The notes: generated by a model from the sequence alone, not told the origin. Shown: positions 38,141 through 47,360, counted from the stretch's first letter. The stretch: DNA of 64,000 nt from Paracoccus marinus (GCF_007018965.1 NZ_VJYZ01000010.1:62001-126000); one strand, 5' to 3'. Translations and numbers: made by a program.

Positions 38141-39379
38141 TCAGTTCGCCGCCAGCCGCGCACCGGTCGCCGACCGGAACCAGTCGCGCAGCACGGCGCG
38201 TTCCGGGGGCTCGATGTAGCTGACGTTGGCGGGCGGCATCGCATCGGTCAGCCCGGCCTGAAGGTAGATGCCGCGGGCCGCGCGGGCGATCTGGGCGTCG
38301 GTTTCCAGCATCACGCCGCGCGGGGCGGTGGCGATGCCGGGCCAGCCGGGTTCGGCCGCGTGGCACATGGAACAGCGGCTGAACACCACGTCGCGCACCC
38401 GCTCGAAATGCGGATCGGCGACAAGGGCCTGCTCGCGCGCCGACAGCCGGGCTTCCTCGTCGGGCAGCGCCTGCGTGCCCACCGTGGACAGCCACACGAC
38501 GCCTGCGAACAGCAGCGCCGTCACCCCCCAGGTCCACCACGGCCATGTCCGCCGCGCGTGCTTGGTGTTGAAGAAATGCCGGATCGTCACGCCCATCAGG
38601 AACACCAGCGCCGCGATCAGCCAGTTGAACCGGCTGGCGAAGGCAAGGGGGTAATGGTTCGACAGCATCAGGAACACGACCGGCAGCGTCAGGTAGTTGT
38701 TGTGGGTGCTGCGCAGCTTGGCGATCTTGCCGTATTTCGGGTTCGGCTTGCGCCCCGACTTGAGGTCGCGGACGACGATCCGCTGGTTCGGCATGATGAT
38801 GAAGAACACGTTCGCCGTCATGATCGTGGCCGTGAACGCGCCCAGGTGCAGCAGCGCCGCGCGTCCCGTGAACACCTGGTCATAGCCCCAGGCCATCACC
38901 ACCAGCAGCACGAACAGAAGCAACATCAGCGCGATCGGCCGCTCGGCCAGCTCGCTCTTGCACAGGCGGTCGTAGATCAGCCAGCCGATGCTGAGCGACG
39001 CGGCCGAGATCAGGATCGCGGCCCGGACCGACAGTTCCATCTTGGCCGGGTCGATCAGGAACAGCTCGGCCTGCGCCCAGTACACGACCATCAGCAGCGC
39101 CGCGCCGGACAGCCAAGTGGCGTAGCTTTCCCATTTGAACCAGGTCAGATGCTCGGGCATCCGCTCGGGCGCGACGAGGTATTTGGTGATGTGGTAGAAG
39201 CCGCCGCCGTGGACCTGCCATTCCTCGCCGTGCGCGCCTTGCGGCAGCCCCGGCGCGCGCTGCAGGCCAAGGTCCAGCGCGATGAAATAGAAGGACGACC
39301 CGATCCACGCGATGGCGGTGATGACGTGCAGCCAGCGGATCGCGAACGACGCCCAGTCGTGCAGGATGACATAGTCCAT
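38141..39379 (-). CDS. puuD: Membrane urate hydroxylase PuuD with cytochrome c domain
   Basis: The 412-residue membrane protein has about eight predicted spans matching PuuD, starting WASFAIRWLHVITAIAWIGS, and a C-terminal cytochrome c domain with haem motif CSMCH at residues 336-340 and a candidate Met ligand at 381. PuuD oxidises urate to 5-hydroxyisourate and passes electrons to its haem instead of making peroxide. It overlaps hiuH by one base, so the product goes directly to the next enzyme. This is the typical alphaproteobacterial substitute for uricase. Confidence 0.95.
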   Translation of the reverse strand: MDYVILHDWASFAIRWLHVITAIAWIGSSFYFIALDLGLQRAPGLPQGAHGEEWQVHGGGFYHITKYLVAPERMPEHLTWFKWESYATWLSGAALLMVVYWAQAELFLIDPAKMELSVRAAILISAASLSIGWLIYDRLCKSELAERPIALMLLLFVLLVVMAWGYDQVFTGRAALLHLGAFTATIMTANVFFIIMPNQRIVVRDLKSGRKPNPKYGKIAKLRSTHNNYLTLPVVFLMLSNHYPLAFASRFNWLIAALVFLMGVTIRHFFNTKHARRTWPWWTWGVTALLFAGVVWLSTVGTQALPDEEARLSAREQALVADPHFERVRDVVFSRCSMCHAAEPGWPGIATAPRGVMLETDAQIARAARGIYLQAGLTDAMPPANVSYIEPPERAVLRDWFRSATGARLAAN

Positions 39380-39729
39380 CAGCTTCCCCGATAGGTCGAA
39401 TAGCCGTAGGGCGAAACCAGCAGCGGCACGTGGTAGTGATCGTCCGCGGCCATCCCGAAGCGGATCGGCACCTCGTCCAGAAACCGCGGCGCGGGTCCGG
39501 GCGCATCCTGCGCGTCAAGCCACGCGCCGACGTGGAACACCAGCTCGTAGGCGCCGGCGGCGAAGCGGGCCTCCGGCAGGATCGGCCCGTCGGTGCGGCC
39601 GTCGGCGTTGGTCGTGACCTGCGCCAGCTCGCGCCGCCCGCCGTCCAGCGCGTAAAGCGTGATCCGCATCCCGGCGGCCGGGCGACCCGTGGCCGTGTCC
39701 AGAACATGCGTGGTGAGATAGCCTGCCAT
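39379..39729 (-). CDS. 5-hydroxyisourate hydrolase
   Basis: The 116-residue transthyretin-like protein begins [18 protein letters not shown], where His8 belongs to the active site, and ends with the family signature YSTYRGS. It hydrolyses 5-hydroxyisourate to OHCU. The ATG at 39729 follows AGGGGGA; the longer frame upstream is not used. There is no signal peptide, so it works in the cytoplasm. It is coupled to puuD (one-base overlap) and divergent from the ureidoglycolate lyase gene. Confidence 0.95.
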   Translation of the reverse strand: MAGYLTTHVLDTATGRPAAGMRITLYALDGGRRELAQVTTNADGRTDGPILPEARFAAGAYELVFHVGAWLDAQDAPGPAPRFLDEVPIRFGMAADDHYHVPLLVSPYGYSTYRGS

Positions 39730-39897
39730 GCGTCCCCCTTTGTCAGTCCCTGCCGGCGCTTCGTCCGGCGCTCGGCGTTCTTCTGCATCATGCATAGCGC
39801 GTGGCCGCGCGCCACGCCCAAGGGTGCGGCGCCGTCCGGTGTTTATCGTTCCGCAGAATACTGGCATCAGGAAGGGCGCGCAAAGAAGGAGCAGCCC
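39730..39897. promoter_or_regulatory. Divergent control region of the urate genes
   Basis: The 168 bp between hiuH and the ureidoglycolate lyase gene should carry promoters for both directions. Two palindromes stand out: TGCAT-C-ATGCA at 39784-39794 and a 7-bp inverted repeat with arms 39799-39805 and 39811-39817. They are candidate operators for a regulator of purine catabolism. No clear sigma-70 promoter is visible. Confidence 0.45.
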
Positions 39898-40383
39898 TTG
39901 ACCCGCCGGATCGTCGCCCGCCTTCTGACACCCACGGATTTCGCCCCCTTCGGGCAGGTGATCGAGGCCGCGGGCGCGCCCGACCGGATCATCAACGCCG
40001 GCCGCTGCGGCCGCTTCCACGATCGCGCCCGTCCGGAGATCGAGGGGAGGACGGGGATATCCGTTTTTCGCTCGGAAACCGTGGCGCTTCCTTACAGCTT
40101 CACGCTGGTGGAACGGCACCCCCTCGGCAGCCAGGCGTTCCTGCCGATGGCGCAGGACCCGTTTCTTGTCATCGTGGTGCCCGATGCGGGCGGGCGGCCG
40201 GGCGCGCCGCTGGCATTTGTCGCGGCGCCGGGGCAGGGGATCAACATCGGCCGCAACGTCTGGCACGGCGTGCTGACGCCGCTGGCGGGTCCGGGCCTGT
40301 TCGCCGTGGTCGACCGCTGCGACGAGGGGCCGAACCTGGAAGAATACCTGTACGACGAGCCGTGGACGGTGGTCGCGGGCTAG
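39898..40383 (+). CDS. allA: Ureidoglycolate lyase (AllA family)
   Basis: The 161-residue cupin-like protein matches All[19 protein letters not shown] start ([15 protein letters not shown]), [20 protein letters not shown] in the middle and [16 protein letters not shown] near the C-terminus with the metal/substrate His. It converts ureidoglycolate to glyoxylate and urea. The start is taken as TTG at 39898, because AAGGAG lies 6 bp before it and no ATG fits. It is transcribed away from hiuH-puuD, placing both ends of the urate route together. Confidence 0.88.
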   Translation: MTRRIVARLLTPTDFAPFGQVIEAAGAPDRIINAGRCGRFHDRARPEIEGRTGISVFRSETVALPYSFTLVERHPLGSQAFLPMAQDPFLVIVVPDAGGRPGAPLAFVAAPGQGINIGRNVWHGVLTPLAGPGLFAVVDRCDEGPNLEEYLYDEPWTVVAG

Positions 40384-40405
40384 CCCCCGTTTATCAGACC
40401 CCGCC

Positions 40406-40447
40406 CATCAGCCGCCGTCCATCAGCCGCCGTCCATCAGCCGCCGCA
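40406..40447. repeat. Three 14-bp tandem repeats across a stop codon
   Basis: The unit CATCAGCCGCCGTC occurs at 40406-40419 and 40420-40433, with a third copy at 40434-40447 differing in its last two bases. The stop codon of the 8-oxoguanine deaminase gene lies in the middle copy. A unit length of 14 bp shifts the frame by 2 for each copy gained or lost. Confidence 0.9.
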
Positions 40448-41768
40448 CCGCGCGGTTCGCGTCGGCCGCGATCGCGGTTTCGTCGGCGGTCGTCAGGCGG
40501 TGGTCGTCGACGACCGCGCGGCCTTCGACATAGACCGCGCGCGGCCGGATCGGCGCGCCGAACACAAGCGCCGCGACCGGGTCCCAGTGCCCGGCGGCGG
40601 CGATGTCGCCCAGGTTCCACAGCACGAGGTCCGCCCGCATCCCCGGCGCAAGGTGGCCGATGTCGGACCGACCCAGCACCCGCGCGCCGCCGCGGGTCGC
40701 GATCTCAAGCGCCTCGCGGGCGCCCATCGCGGCAGGGCCGTCCCGAAGCCGGGCGACCAGCATTGCCTGCCGCGCCTCGAGCCCAAGGTGGCTGCTGTCG
40801 TTCGACGCCGACCCGTCCACGCCAAGCCCCACGGGGACGCCCGCGTCGCGCATCGCGCGCACCGGCGCGATGCCGCTGGCAAGCCGGGCGTTGGAACAGG
40901 GGCAATGTGCGACCCCGGTGCCGGTGCGGGCGAACAGCGCGATTTCCGCGGGCGACAGCTTCACGCAATGGGCGTGCCACACGTCCTCGCCCGTCCAGCC
41001 GACGCTTTCGGCGTAATCGCCCGGGGTCAGGCCGAACATGCGGCGGGAATAGTCCACGTCCTCGGCGTTCTCGGCCAGGTGGGTGTGCAGCCGCACGCCC
41101 TTTTGCCGCGCGAGGATGGCCGCGTCGCGCATCAGCTCGCGGCTGACCGAGAAGGGCGAGCACGGCGCCAGCGCCACCTGCACCATCGCGCCGGGCTGCG
41201 GGTCGTGAAAGGCGCCCACGACCCGCTCGCAGTCGCGCAGGATCGCGTCCTCGTCCTCGACCAGCGCGTCGGGGGGCAGGCCGCCCTTGCTTTCGCCGAT
41301 CGACATCGACCCGCGCGTCGCGGTGAAGCGGATGCCGATGTCGGCCGCCGCCTCGATGCTGTCGTCTAGCCGCGCGCCGTTCGGGAAAAGATACAGGTGA
41401 TCCGACGAGCAGGTGCAGCCCGACAGCGCCAGCTCCGCCAGCCCGAGCCGGGCCGAGGCGCGGATGTCGCCGGGCGTCATCCGCGACCAGATCGGATAAA
41501 GCGTCCGCAGCCACCCGAACAGCGCCGCGTCCTGCGCGGCCGGCACCGCGCGGGTCAGGGTCTGGAACAGGTGATGGTGCGTGTTGACGAGGCCGGGGGT
41601 GACGACGCAGCCCCCGGCTTCGACCACATGGGCCCCGTCGCGCGGCAGGTCGGGCCCGACCGCGGCGATCACGCCGCCGTCGATCAGGACGTCGCCGCCC
41701 GCGATCTCGCGCCGCTGGTCGTCCATGGTGACGACCGCCAGCGCGCCCCGGATCAGCGTGCGCGCCAT
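40422..41768 (-). CDS. 8-oxoguanine deaminase
   Basis: The 448-residue amidohydrolase has metal-site motifs NTHHHLFQTLTR (about residues 62-73), LHTHLAEN (mid-protein His) and VGLGVDGSASNDSS (catalytic Asp). The set LAELALSGCTCSSDHLYLFP is characteristic of 8-oxoguanine deaminases, which convert 8-oxoguanine to urate. Related amidohydrolases (guanine deaminase, hydroxyatrazine hydrolase) are alternatives. The start follows the permease stop by one base, so both form an operon. It would feed urate into PuuD. Its C-terminus lies in a tandem repeat. Confidence 0.88.
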   Translation of the reverse strand: MARTLIRGALAVVTMDDQRREIAGGDVLIDGGVIAAVGPDLPRDGAHVVEAGGCVVTPGLVNTHHHLFQTLTRAVPAAQDAALFGWLRTLYPIWSRMTPGDIRASARLGLAELALSGCTCSSDHLYLFPNGARLDDSIEAAADIGIRFTATRGSMSIGESKGGLPPDALVEDEDAILRDCERVVGAFHDPQPGAMVQVALAPCSPFSVSRELMRDAAILARQKGVRLHTHLAENAEDVDYSRRMFGLTPGDYAESVGWTGEDVWHAHCVKLSPAEIALFARTGTGVAHCPCSNARLASGIAPVRAMRDAGVPVGLGVDGSASNDSSHLGLEARQAMLVARLRDGPAAMGAREALEIATRGGARVLGRSDIGHLAPGMRADLVLWNLGDIAAAGHWDPVAALVFGAPIRPRAVYVEGRAVVDDHRLTTADETAIAADANRAVRRLMDGG

Positions 41769-41769
41769 G

Positions 41770-43269
41770 TCAGTGGCTGTCCGCTGCGTGACCGGCGCGG
41801 CGGATGTCCGCCTCGTCGGCGTGCGGCGCGCCGTTGAAGAACCAGTTCAGCAGCACCGCCGCGATCGCCGCCAGCAGGATCCCCGAGTGCAGGAGCGAAT
41901 CCAGCGACTTGGGCATCCACTGCCCGAAGTTCGGCGCGGCCATCGGGATCATCCCCAGCCCTACCGCGATGGCCACGATGAACATGTTGTGCCGGTTGCC
42001 CTTGAAATCGACGTTGGACAGGATGCGGATCCCGGTCGCGGCGACGGTCCCGAACATCACCAGTCCGGCGCCCCCCAGCACCATCGTCGGCAGCGATTCG
42101 ATCAGCGCGCCCATCTTGGGGATCAGCCCCAGCACGATCATGATCGCCCCGCCCGCCACGCAGACGAAGCGCGACCGCACCCCGGTGACGCCGACGAGCC
42201 CCACGTTCTGCGAAAACGAGGTATAGGGAAAGGTGTTGAAGATGCCGCCTATGGCGGTTCCCAGACCGTCCGCGCGCAGCCCGGCCGACAGGGCCGCGGG
42301 CGTGACCTTCCGCTCGCAGATGTCACCCAGCGCAAGGAACATGCCGGTCGATTCGATCATCGTCACGAACATGACCAGCACCATCGTCAGGATCATCACC
42401 GGATCGAACATCGGCGCGCCGAAGTGGAACGGCGCGATCGGCGCGAACCACGGCGCGGCGGCCACCGCGTCGAAGTCCATCTTGCCCAAGCCCAGCGCCA
42501 GCAGCGCGCCCGCCGCGATCCCCAGCAGCACGGCGATGTTGGCGACGAACCCGCGCGCGAAGCGCGAGATCAGCAGGATGATCGCCAGCACCGCAAGCGC
42601 CACCGCGATGTTGCCCGGCGCGGCATAGGCCGCGTTCGGAACCGACGGGGCCAGCGCCACGCCCTGCGGAACGCCGCCCGCCGTCCGCGCCGCCTCAAGC
42701 CAGGCCGCGTGGGCGGGGTCCACCAGCTGCGGCGCGGTCGGTCCGACCGGCAGGCCGAAGATCCAGTTGATCCCGACCGGCATCAGGCTGATCCCGATCA
42801 CCAGGATCACCGTGCCGGTGACGACGCTGGGAAAGAACCGCAGCAGCCGCCCGACCAGCGGCGCGATGAAGATCGCGATCACGCCCGCGGCCATGATCGC
42901 GCCGAACAGCATCCGCGCGCCGTCGGGCCCGGGATGGCTGCCCGCGATCGCGACCATCGGGCCCACGGCGGCGAAGGTCACGCCCATCATCACCGGCAGC
43001 CGCACGCCAAACCACTGCGTGGCGCCGAGGCTCTGGATGATCGACACGATCCCGCAGACGAACAGGTCGGCCGAGATCAGGAACGCCACGTCGCGCGGTT
43101 CCAGCGCAAGCGCGCGGCCCACGATCAGCGGCACGGCGATCGCGCCCGCGTACATCACCAGCACATGCTGGAACCCCAGCGTGAGCAGCCGGGGCAGCGG
43201 CAGCATCTCGTCCACCGGGTGCACGCGCTGCGGGCCGGGCTTGCGGAACGGTTCGGTCGCGTCGGTCAT
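41770..43269 (-). CDS. NCS2 family uracil/xanthine/urate-type permease
   Basis: The 499-residue transporter has about 12-14 membrane spans and NCS2 motifs: QHVLVMYAGAIAVPLIVG near residues 34-51 and NTFPYTSFSQNVGLVGVTGV (about 345-364), with the conserved NxGxxxxTG pattern. These permeases import purines or pyrimidines with protons or Na+. The position with urate genes suggests urate, xanthine or 8-oxoguanine as substrate. The ATG at 43269 follows AAGGAG; the preceding GTG is in frame but less well placed. Confidence 0.92.
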   Translation of the reverse strand: MTDATEPFRKPGPQRVHPVDEMLPLPRLLTLGFQHVLVMYAGAIAVPLIVGRALALEPRDVAFLISADLFVCGIVSIIQSLGATQWFGVRLPVMMGVTFAAVGPMVAIAGSHPGPDGARMLFGAIMAAGVIAIFIAPLVGRLLRFFPSVVTGTVILVIGISLMPVGINWIFGLPVGPTAPQLVDPAHAAWLEAARTAGGVPQGVALAPSVPNAAYAAPGNIAVALAVLAIILLISRFARGFVANIAVLLGIAAGALLALGLGKMDFDAVAAAPWFAPIAPFHFGAPMFDPVMILTMVLVMFVTMIESTGMFLALGDICERKVTPAALSAGLRADGLGTAIGGIFNTFPYTSFSQNVGLVGVTGVRSRFVCVAGGAIMIVLGLIPKMGALIESLPTMVLGGAGLVMFGTVAATGIRILSNVDFKGNRHNMFIVAIAVGLGMIPMAAPNFGQWMPKSLDSLLHSGILLAAIAAVLLNWFFNGAPHADEADIRRAGHAADSH

Positions 43270-43486
43270 CACTATCTCCTTCCCTCGCCGGCGGCGCGTG
43301 GCCGGCCATCGTTGCGGCCCCCGCCGGGCGCCCGTTGGCCGGGCGTCCCGCGACTGAAGGTGGCTCGGGCTCGATGATCATCGGGCACGCGGCGGGTCGC
43401 AAGATCGAAACGGTGAAAGCCGCATCCGGCGCGTGCGCGCAGCGCGGCAGGGCCGCAGCGCGGGGGCCCGCAGCGTGGGGGGTGGA

Positions 43487-43512
43487 GTGCGCAGCCCCGA
43501 AGGGCTGCGCAC
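43487..43512. repeat. Perfect 11-bp inverted repeat
   Basis: Arms 43487-43497 and 43502-43512 surround a CGAA tetraloop. There is no T-run. The arm sequence around 43491-43501 shares an 11-base string with the hairpin after asd, which hints at a dispersed small hairpin family. Confidence 0.7.
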
Positions 43513-43851
43513 GAGGGCCGGCAAAGCCGATCCGTGAACCTGCGCGCGATCCGCCGTCAACAACGTAACGGTCAAACTTTCACACCGGCGGTGCGCACAA
43601 TCCGGCTCAGGCCGGACTTTCCGCTGATCAGCGGCACGGAAATTGTGCCGCTGCCGATCCGGCCCCTCCGACGAGACGCCACGAATGTCGCATCCTCATC
43701 GTCCCGGCCGCAGGCGTGCAATACTCGCCAACCTTCACGCTCGTCTCGACGAGACGGGTACCGGCTGCGCTGCCTGCGCCCTTCGGGCAATCAACGGTCT
43801 TCGGAAATGTTGCACGTCTACGCAGCGGAATGGTTGCATTATCGGTGCGAC

Positions 43852-43880
43852 TTGACAGGGTGGGTGCGAGTTTTTTACGG
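43852..43880 (+). promoter_or_regulatory. Candidate promoter of the Lrp/AsnC gene
   Basis: A perfect TTGACA at 43852-43857 is followed at 17 bp by TTACGG (43875-43880), a poor -10 match. If used, transcription would start only a few bases before the ATG at 43895. No Shine-Dalgarno sequence precedes that ATG, in line with a near-leaderless message. Confidence 0.4.
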
Positions 43881-43894
43881 CGTATCAAGATTTC

Positions 43895-44377
43895 ATGACC
43901 GGAACTGATTTAGACGGCTTCGACATCGCCATTCTGTCCGCCCTTCAGCAGGATGGCGCCCTGACCGCCGCGGCCCTTTCCGAAGTCGTCAATCTTTCCC
44001 CCAGCCAGTGCGCGCGCCGGCGTTCGGCGCTGGAATCGGCAGGCATCATCCAGGGATACAGCATCCGCCTTGACGCGGACGCGCTGGGGCTGGGGTTGCG
44101 GGCCATGGTGCGGATCACGCTGCGCCGGCCGTCGGCCGATAGCGACGCCGACTTCATCCGCTTCGTCAACGCCCAGCGGCAGATCGAATCAGCGTATTCG
44201 ATTTCCGGCGATGCCGACTACGTGCTGGACGTGCGCTGCCGCGACCTGGCCGAGTTCGGGACGTTCGTCCACGAATGCCTGCTGTCCCATCCGCTGATCG
44301 GGCAGGTCCGGTCGGACGTGGTGCTTCGAACCGTCAAGGACCGCGCCGCGCTGGACCTTCGTCCCGACCGGCGATAG
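43895..44377 (+). CDS. Lrp/AsnC family transcriptional regulator
   Basis: The 160-residue regulator has an N-terminal winged helix ([20 protein letters not shown], then [18 protein letters not shown], about residues 10-50) and a C-terminal RAM/ligand domain (VRITLRRP and [20 protein letters not shown]). The sequence Gly-Asp-x-Asp-Tyr-x-Leu is typical of the effector loop. It may act on neighbouring genes, either the divergent purine permease operon or purH downstream, but the targets are unknown. Confidence 0.93.
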   Translation: MTGTDLDGFDIAILSALQQDGALTAAALSEVVNLSPSQCARRRSALESAGIIQGYSIRLDADALGLGLRAMVRITLRRPSADSDADFIRFVNAQRQIESAYSISGDADYVLDVRCRDLAEFGTFVHECLLSHPLIGQVRSDVVLRTVKDRAALDLRPDRR

Positions 44378-44429
44378 GGGACGGCAACGCCGTTCGCCAC
44401 TGGACGGCGCAGCTGTCCAGAGGGCCCGC

Positions 44430-46016
44430 ATGACCCGCACCATCCCGCTTCGCCGCGCGCTGATTTCCGTATCCGACAAGTCCGGCCTGATCGACTTCGC
44501 CCGCGCGCTGGCGGATCGCGGGGTCGAGCTTCTGTCCACCGGCGGCACCTCGGCCGCGCTGCGGCAGGCGGGGCTGCCGGTGCGCGACGTGGCGGACGTG
44601 ACGGGTTTCCCCGAGATGATGGACGGCCGCGTCAAGACGCTGCACCCGGCGGTCCATGGCGGCCTGCTGGCACTGCGCGACGACGCGGGCCACGTGGCGT
44701 CGATGAAGGAACACGGGATCGAGCCGATCGACCTGCTCGTGGTGAATCTGTATCCGTTCGAGGCGACGGTGGCCAAGGGCGCGGCGTATGACGACTGCGT
44801 CGAGAACATCGACATCGGCGGCCCGGCGATGATCCGCGCGGCGGCCAAGAACCACGCCTTTGTCACCACCATTGTCGACGTGGACGACTACGCCACGCTG
44901 CTGGAGGAGATGGACGCCAACGAAGGCGCGACCACCGAACCCTTCCGCAAGCGCATGGCGCAGGCGGCCTATGCCCGCACCGCGGCCTACGACGCGGCCG
45001 TGTCCACGTGGATGGCGGGCGCGATCGGGGCCGACACCCCGCGCCGCCGCGCCTTTGCGGGAACGCTGGCGCAGCCCCTGCGCTACGGCGAGAACCCGCA
45101 CCAGCAGGCGGCGTTCTATACCGACGGCTCGAACCGCCCCGGCGTCGCCACCGCGCGCCAGTGGCAGGGGAAAGAGCTGTCCTACAACAACATCAACGAC
45201 ACCGACGCCGCGTTCGAGCTGGCGGCCGAGTTTCCCGCCGCCGCCCCCGCCGTGGCGATCATCAAGCACGCGAACCCCTGCGGCGTGGCGCAGGCGGACA
45301 CGCTGGAAGCGGCCTACCGCCGCGCCTTCGACTGCGACCGCACCTCGGCCTTCGGCGGCATCGTCGCGCTGAACGGCACGCTCGACGAGGCGACGGCTCG
45401 CGCCATCGCCGAGATCTTCACCGAGGCGGTGATCGCCCCCGATGCGACCGACGCCGCGCGCGAGGTGTTCGCGGCCAAAAAGAACCTGCGCCTGCTCACG
45501 ACCGGCGGCATGCCCGACCCGCACGCGGGCGGGCTGACGTTCCGGCAGGTCGCAGGCGGCTTTCTTGTCCAGGGGCGCGACAACGGCCACGTGGCGCGCG
45601 CCGACCTGCGCGTCGTCACCCAACGGGCGCCGACCGAGGCCGAGCTTGCCGACCTGATGTTCGCGTGGACCGTCGCCAAGCACGTCAAGTCGAACGCCAT
45701 CGTCTATGCCCGCGACGGCGCGACCGTGGGAATCGGCGCGGGCCAGATGAGCCGGGTGGACAGCACCCGCATTGGCCGCCGCAAGTCCGAGGACATGGCC
45801 CAGGCGCTGGGCCTGCCCGCCCCGCTGAGCGAAGGGGCGGCGGTCGCGTCGGACGCGTTCTTCCCCTTTGCCGACGGGATCGAGGCGCTGGCCGAAGCCG
45901 GCGCCCGCGCGGTGATCCAGCCCGGCGGGTCGATGCGCGACGCCGAGGTGATCGCGGCCGCCGACCGGCTTGGCCTTGCGATGGTCTTTACCGGCCAGCG
46001 CCATTTCCGGCACTGA
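44430..46016 (+). CDS. purH: Bifunctional AICAR formyltransferase/IMP cyclohydrolase
   Basis: The 528-residue enzyme carries the MGS-like IMP cyclohydrolase domain ([20 protein letters not shown] at the start, [14 protein letters not shown]) and the AICAR transformylase domain ([33 protein letters not shown], and the C-terminal [19 protein letters not shown]). It performs the last two steps of de novo IMP synthesis. It starts 52 bp after the Lrp-type gene and is followed closely by lspA, an order common in Rhodobacteraceae (recalled). Confidence 0.97.
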   Translation: MTRTIPLRRALISVSDKSGLIDFARALADRGVELLSTGGTSAALRQAGLPVRDVADVTGFPEMMDGRVKTLHPAVHGGLLALRDDAGHVASMKEHGIEPIDLLVVNLYPFEATVAKGAAYDDCVENIDIGGPAMIRAAAKNHAFVTTIVDVDDYATLLEEMDANEGATTEPFRKRMAQAAYARTAAYDAAVSTWMAGAIGADTPRRRAFAGTLAQPLRYGENPHQQAAFYTDGSNRPGVATARQWQGKELSYNNINDTDAAFELAAEFPAAAPAVAIIKHANPCGVAQADTLEAAYRRAFDCDRTSAFGGIVALNGTLDEATARAIAEIFTEAVIAPDATDAAREVFAAKKNLRLLTTGGMPDPHAGGLTFRQVAGGFLVQGRDNGHVARADLRVVTQRAPTEAELADLMFAWTVAKHVKSNAIVYARDGATVGIGAGQMSRVDSTRIGRRKSEDMAQALGLPAPLSEGAAVASDAFFPFADGIEALAEAGARAVIQPGGSMRDAEVIAAADRLGLAMVFTGQRHFRH

Positions 46017-46026
46017 GGGCGGGGCG

Positions 46027-46776
46027 ATGACCGACGATCCCGATCGCGGCCCTGCCGTCGCCCCCGATTCGGCCCCGGCCGAAAAGCCCGCGCCGAAGCC
46101 GCGAAAGCCGCGCGCCACGCCCAGCGTGAAAAAGCCCGCCGCGTCGGGCGCGCGCCTTGGGCCCGCGTCCTCGAAACAGGTGGTCAGCCGCAAGCGCATG
46201 GTCCCCGCCGCGCCCCCGCCTGCGTCGTCCGCGTCCCCCGCGCGCCCGGCGCTGCGGCTTGCGCTGATCGTGGCTGCGCTGATCGTGGCCGTGGACCAGC
46301 TGTCGAAATACGTCGTCGTCCACGCGCTGAAGCTCAAGGACATCCAGGAAATCACCGTGTGGGAGCCGTGGCTGAACCTGCGGATGGCGTGGAACCAGGG
46401 CGTGAACTTCGGCCTGTTCAGCTCGGACGTCGAGGTGATGCGCTGGGTGCTGGTCGCGGTCGCGCTGGCGGTCTGCGTCTGGGTCGCGGTTTGGCTGTGG
46501 CGGACGCGCCCGGGGCGGCTGGCGCAGCTGTCGGCGGGGCTGCTGGTGGGCGGCGCGCTGGGCAACGTCATCGACCGGGTGGCCTATGGCGCGGTCGCGG
46601 ATTTCCTGAACATGTCGCTGCCGGGCTGGCGCAACCCCTACAGCTTCAACGTGGCCGACATCGCGATCTTCGCGGGCGCGATCGGGCTGGTGTTCCTGCC
46701 CGCGCGCGAGGCGGCGGACGGCGGCGGCGCGGGGCCGGGCGACAAGACCCGTGACGGGCGCGGCAAGACGCGCTAA
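46027..46776 (+). CDS. lspA: Lipoprotein signal peptidase with N-terminal extension
   Basis: The 249-residue protein contains a standard LspA core of four membrane spans starting at about residue 75, with DQLSKY after the first span and the two catalytic aspartates Asp183 ([14 protein letters not shown]) and Asp211 (FNVADIAIF). LspA removes signal peptides of prolipoproteins in the inner membrane. The first 74 residues are an added cytoplasmic segment rich in Pro, Ala and Lys, whereas family members are usually 150-170 residues. If the first ATG is wrong, Met58 (base 46198) would give a near-normal length. It starts 10 bp after purH. Confidence 0.92.
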   Translation: MTDDPDRGPAVAPDSAPAEKPAPKPRKPRATPSVKKPAASGARLGPASSKQVVSRKRMVPAAPPPASSASPARPALRLALIVAALIVAVDQLSKYVVVHALKLKDIQEITVWEPWLNLRMAWNQGVNFGLFSSDVEVMRWVLVAVALAVCVWVAVWLWRTRPGRLAQLSAGLLVGGALGNVIDRVAYGAVADFLNMSLPGWRNPYSFNVADIAIFAGAIGLVFLPAREAADGGGAGPGDKTRDGRGKTR

Positions 46777-46807
46777 GACGGCGCGACGATTTCTGCGGGA
46801 GTGTGAG

Positions 46808-47317
46808 ATGCGGCTGATCGCGCTGGGACTTTCCCTTGCCATGCTGGCCGCGTGCAGCGGCGGCACCGCGCTGCGCAACCCGCAAGCGGGCGGCGACGGC
46901 CCGGACGAATTCGCGATCGTTCCCACCCGCTCGTTGCAGATGCCCCCGGACCTCGCGCAGCTGCCCGCGCCGACACCGGGCGGCGGCAACATCACCGACC
47001 CGACCCCGGTCGCCGATGCGGTGGCGGTGCTGGGCGGCAACCCCGGGCAGCTTTCGGCCAGAGGGATCGGCGCGGCCGATGGGGCGCTGGTCGCCTATGC
47101 CTCGCGCGGCGGGGTGGAACCCGGCATCCGCACCGTCGTCGCGCGCGAGGATGCTCAGGTGCGGTCCGGCCAGCGGCGGCGCCCGCTCGAGGTGCTGGCG
47201 GGCACCGACGTCTATAACCGCGCCTACCGCCGCCAGACGCTGGACAGCTGGGCCGAGCTTGGCCGCTGGCGCCCGACCGGGGTCCAGACCCCGTCGGCCC
47301 CGCCGCCGGCCGAGTGA
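46808..47317 (+). CDS. DUF3035 domain lipoprotein
   Basis: The 169-residue protein has a lipoprotein signal peptide with lipobox LAAC (MRLIALGLSLAMLAACSG) and the DUF3035 core, in which GPDEFAIVPTRSLQMPPDL is the most conserved part. The C-terminal region contains YNRAYRRQTLDSWAELGRWR. No function is known for the family. The start at 46808 follows lspA by 31 bp; the two genes commonly sit together, consistent with lipoprotein handling, though this is only association. Confidence 0.85.
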   Translation: MRLIALGLSLAMLAACSGGTALRNPQAGGDGPDEFAIVPTRSLQMPPDLAQLPAPTPGGGNITDPTPVADAVAVLGGNPGQLSARGIGAADGALVAYASRGGVEPGIRTVVAREDAQVRSGQRRRPLEVLAGTDVYNRAYRRQTLDSWAELGRWRPTGVQTPSAPPPAE

Positions 47318-47360
47318 TCCTGGTTCCGTGATCGCGGACCGGCCCTTTGCGGCCGACCGC

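Larger units (their letters stand above)
43270..43894. other. 625-bp spacer rich in palindromes, no gene seen
   Basis: No convincing coding region lies between the permease and the Lrp/AsnC gene, which are divergent. The part from about 43560 looks clearly less GC-rich than the flanks. It holds a row of inverted repeats: 43601-43606/43611-43616, a perfect 14-bp palindrome 43621-43634, 43632-43637/43645-43650 and 43742-43747/43751-43756. Short open frames on both strands look spurious. Confidence 0.6.

Noticed and set aside
43534..43908. Short open frames on both strands in the 43.5-43.9 kb spacer
   Set aside because: Compositions are not protein-like and they cross palindromes; the plus frame also overlaps the Lrp start in another frame.
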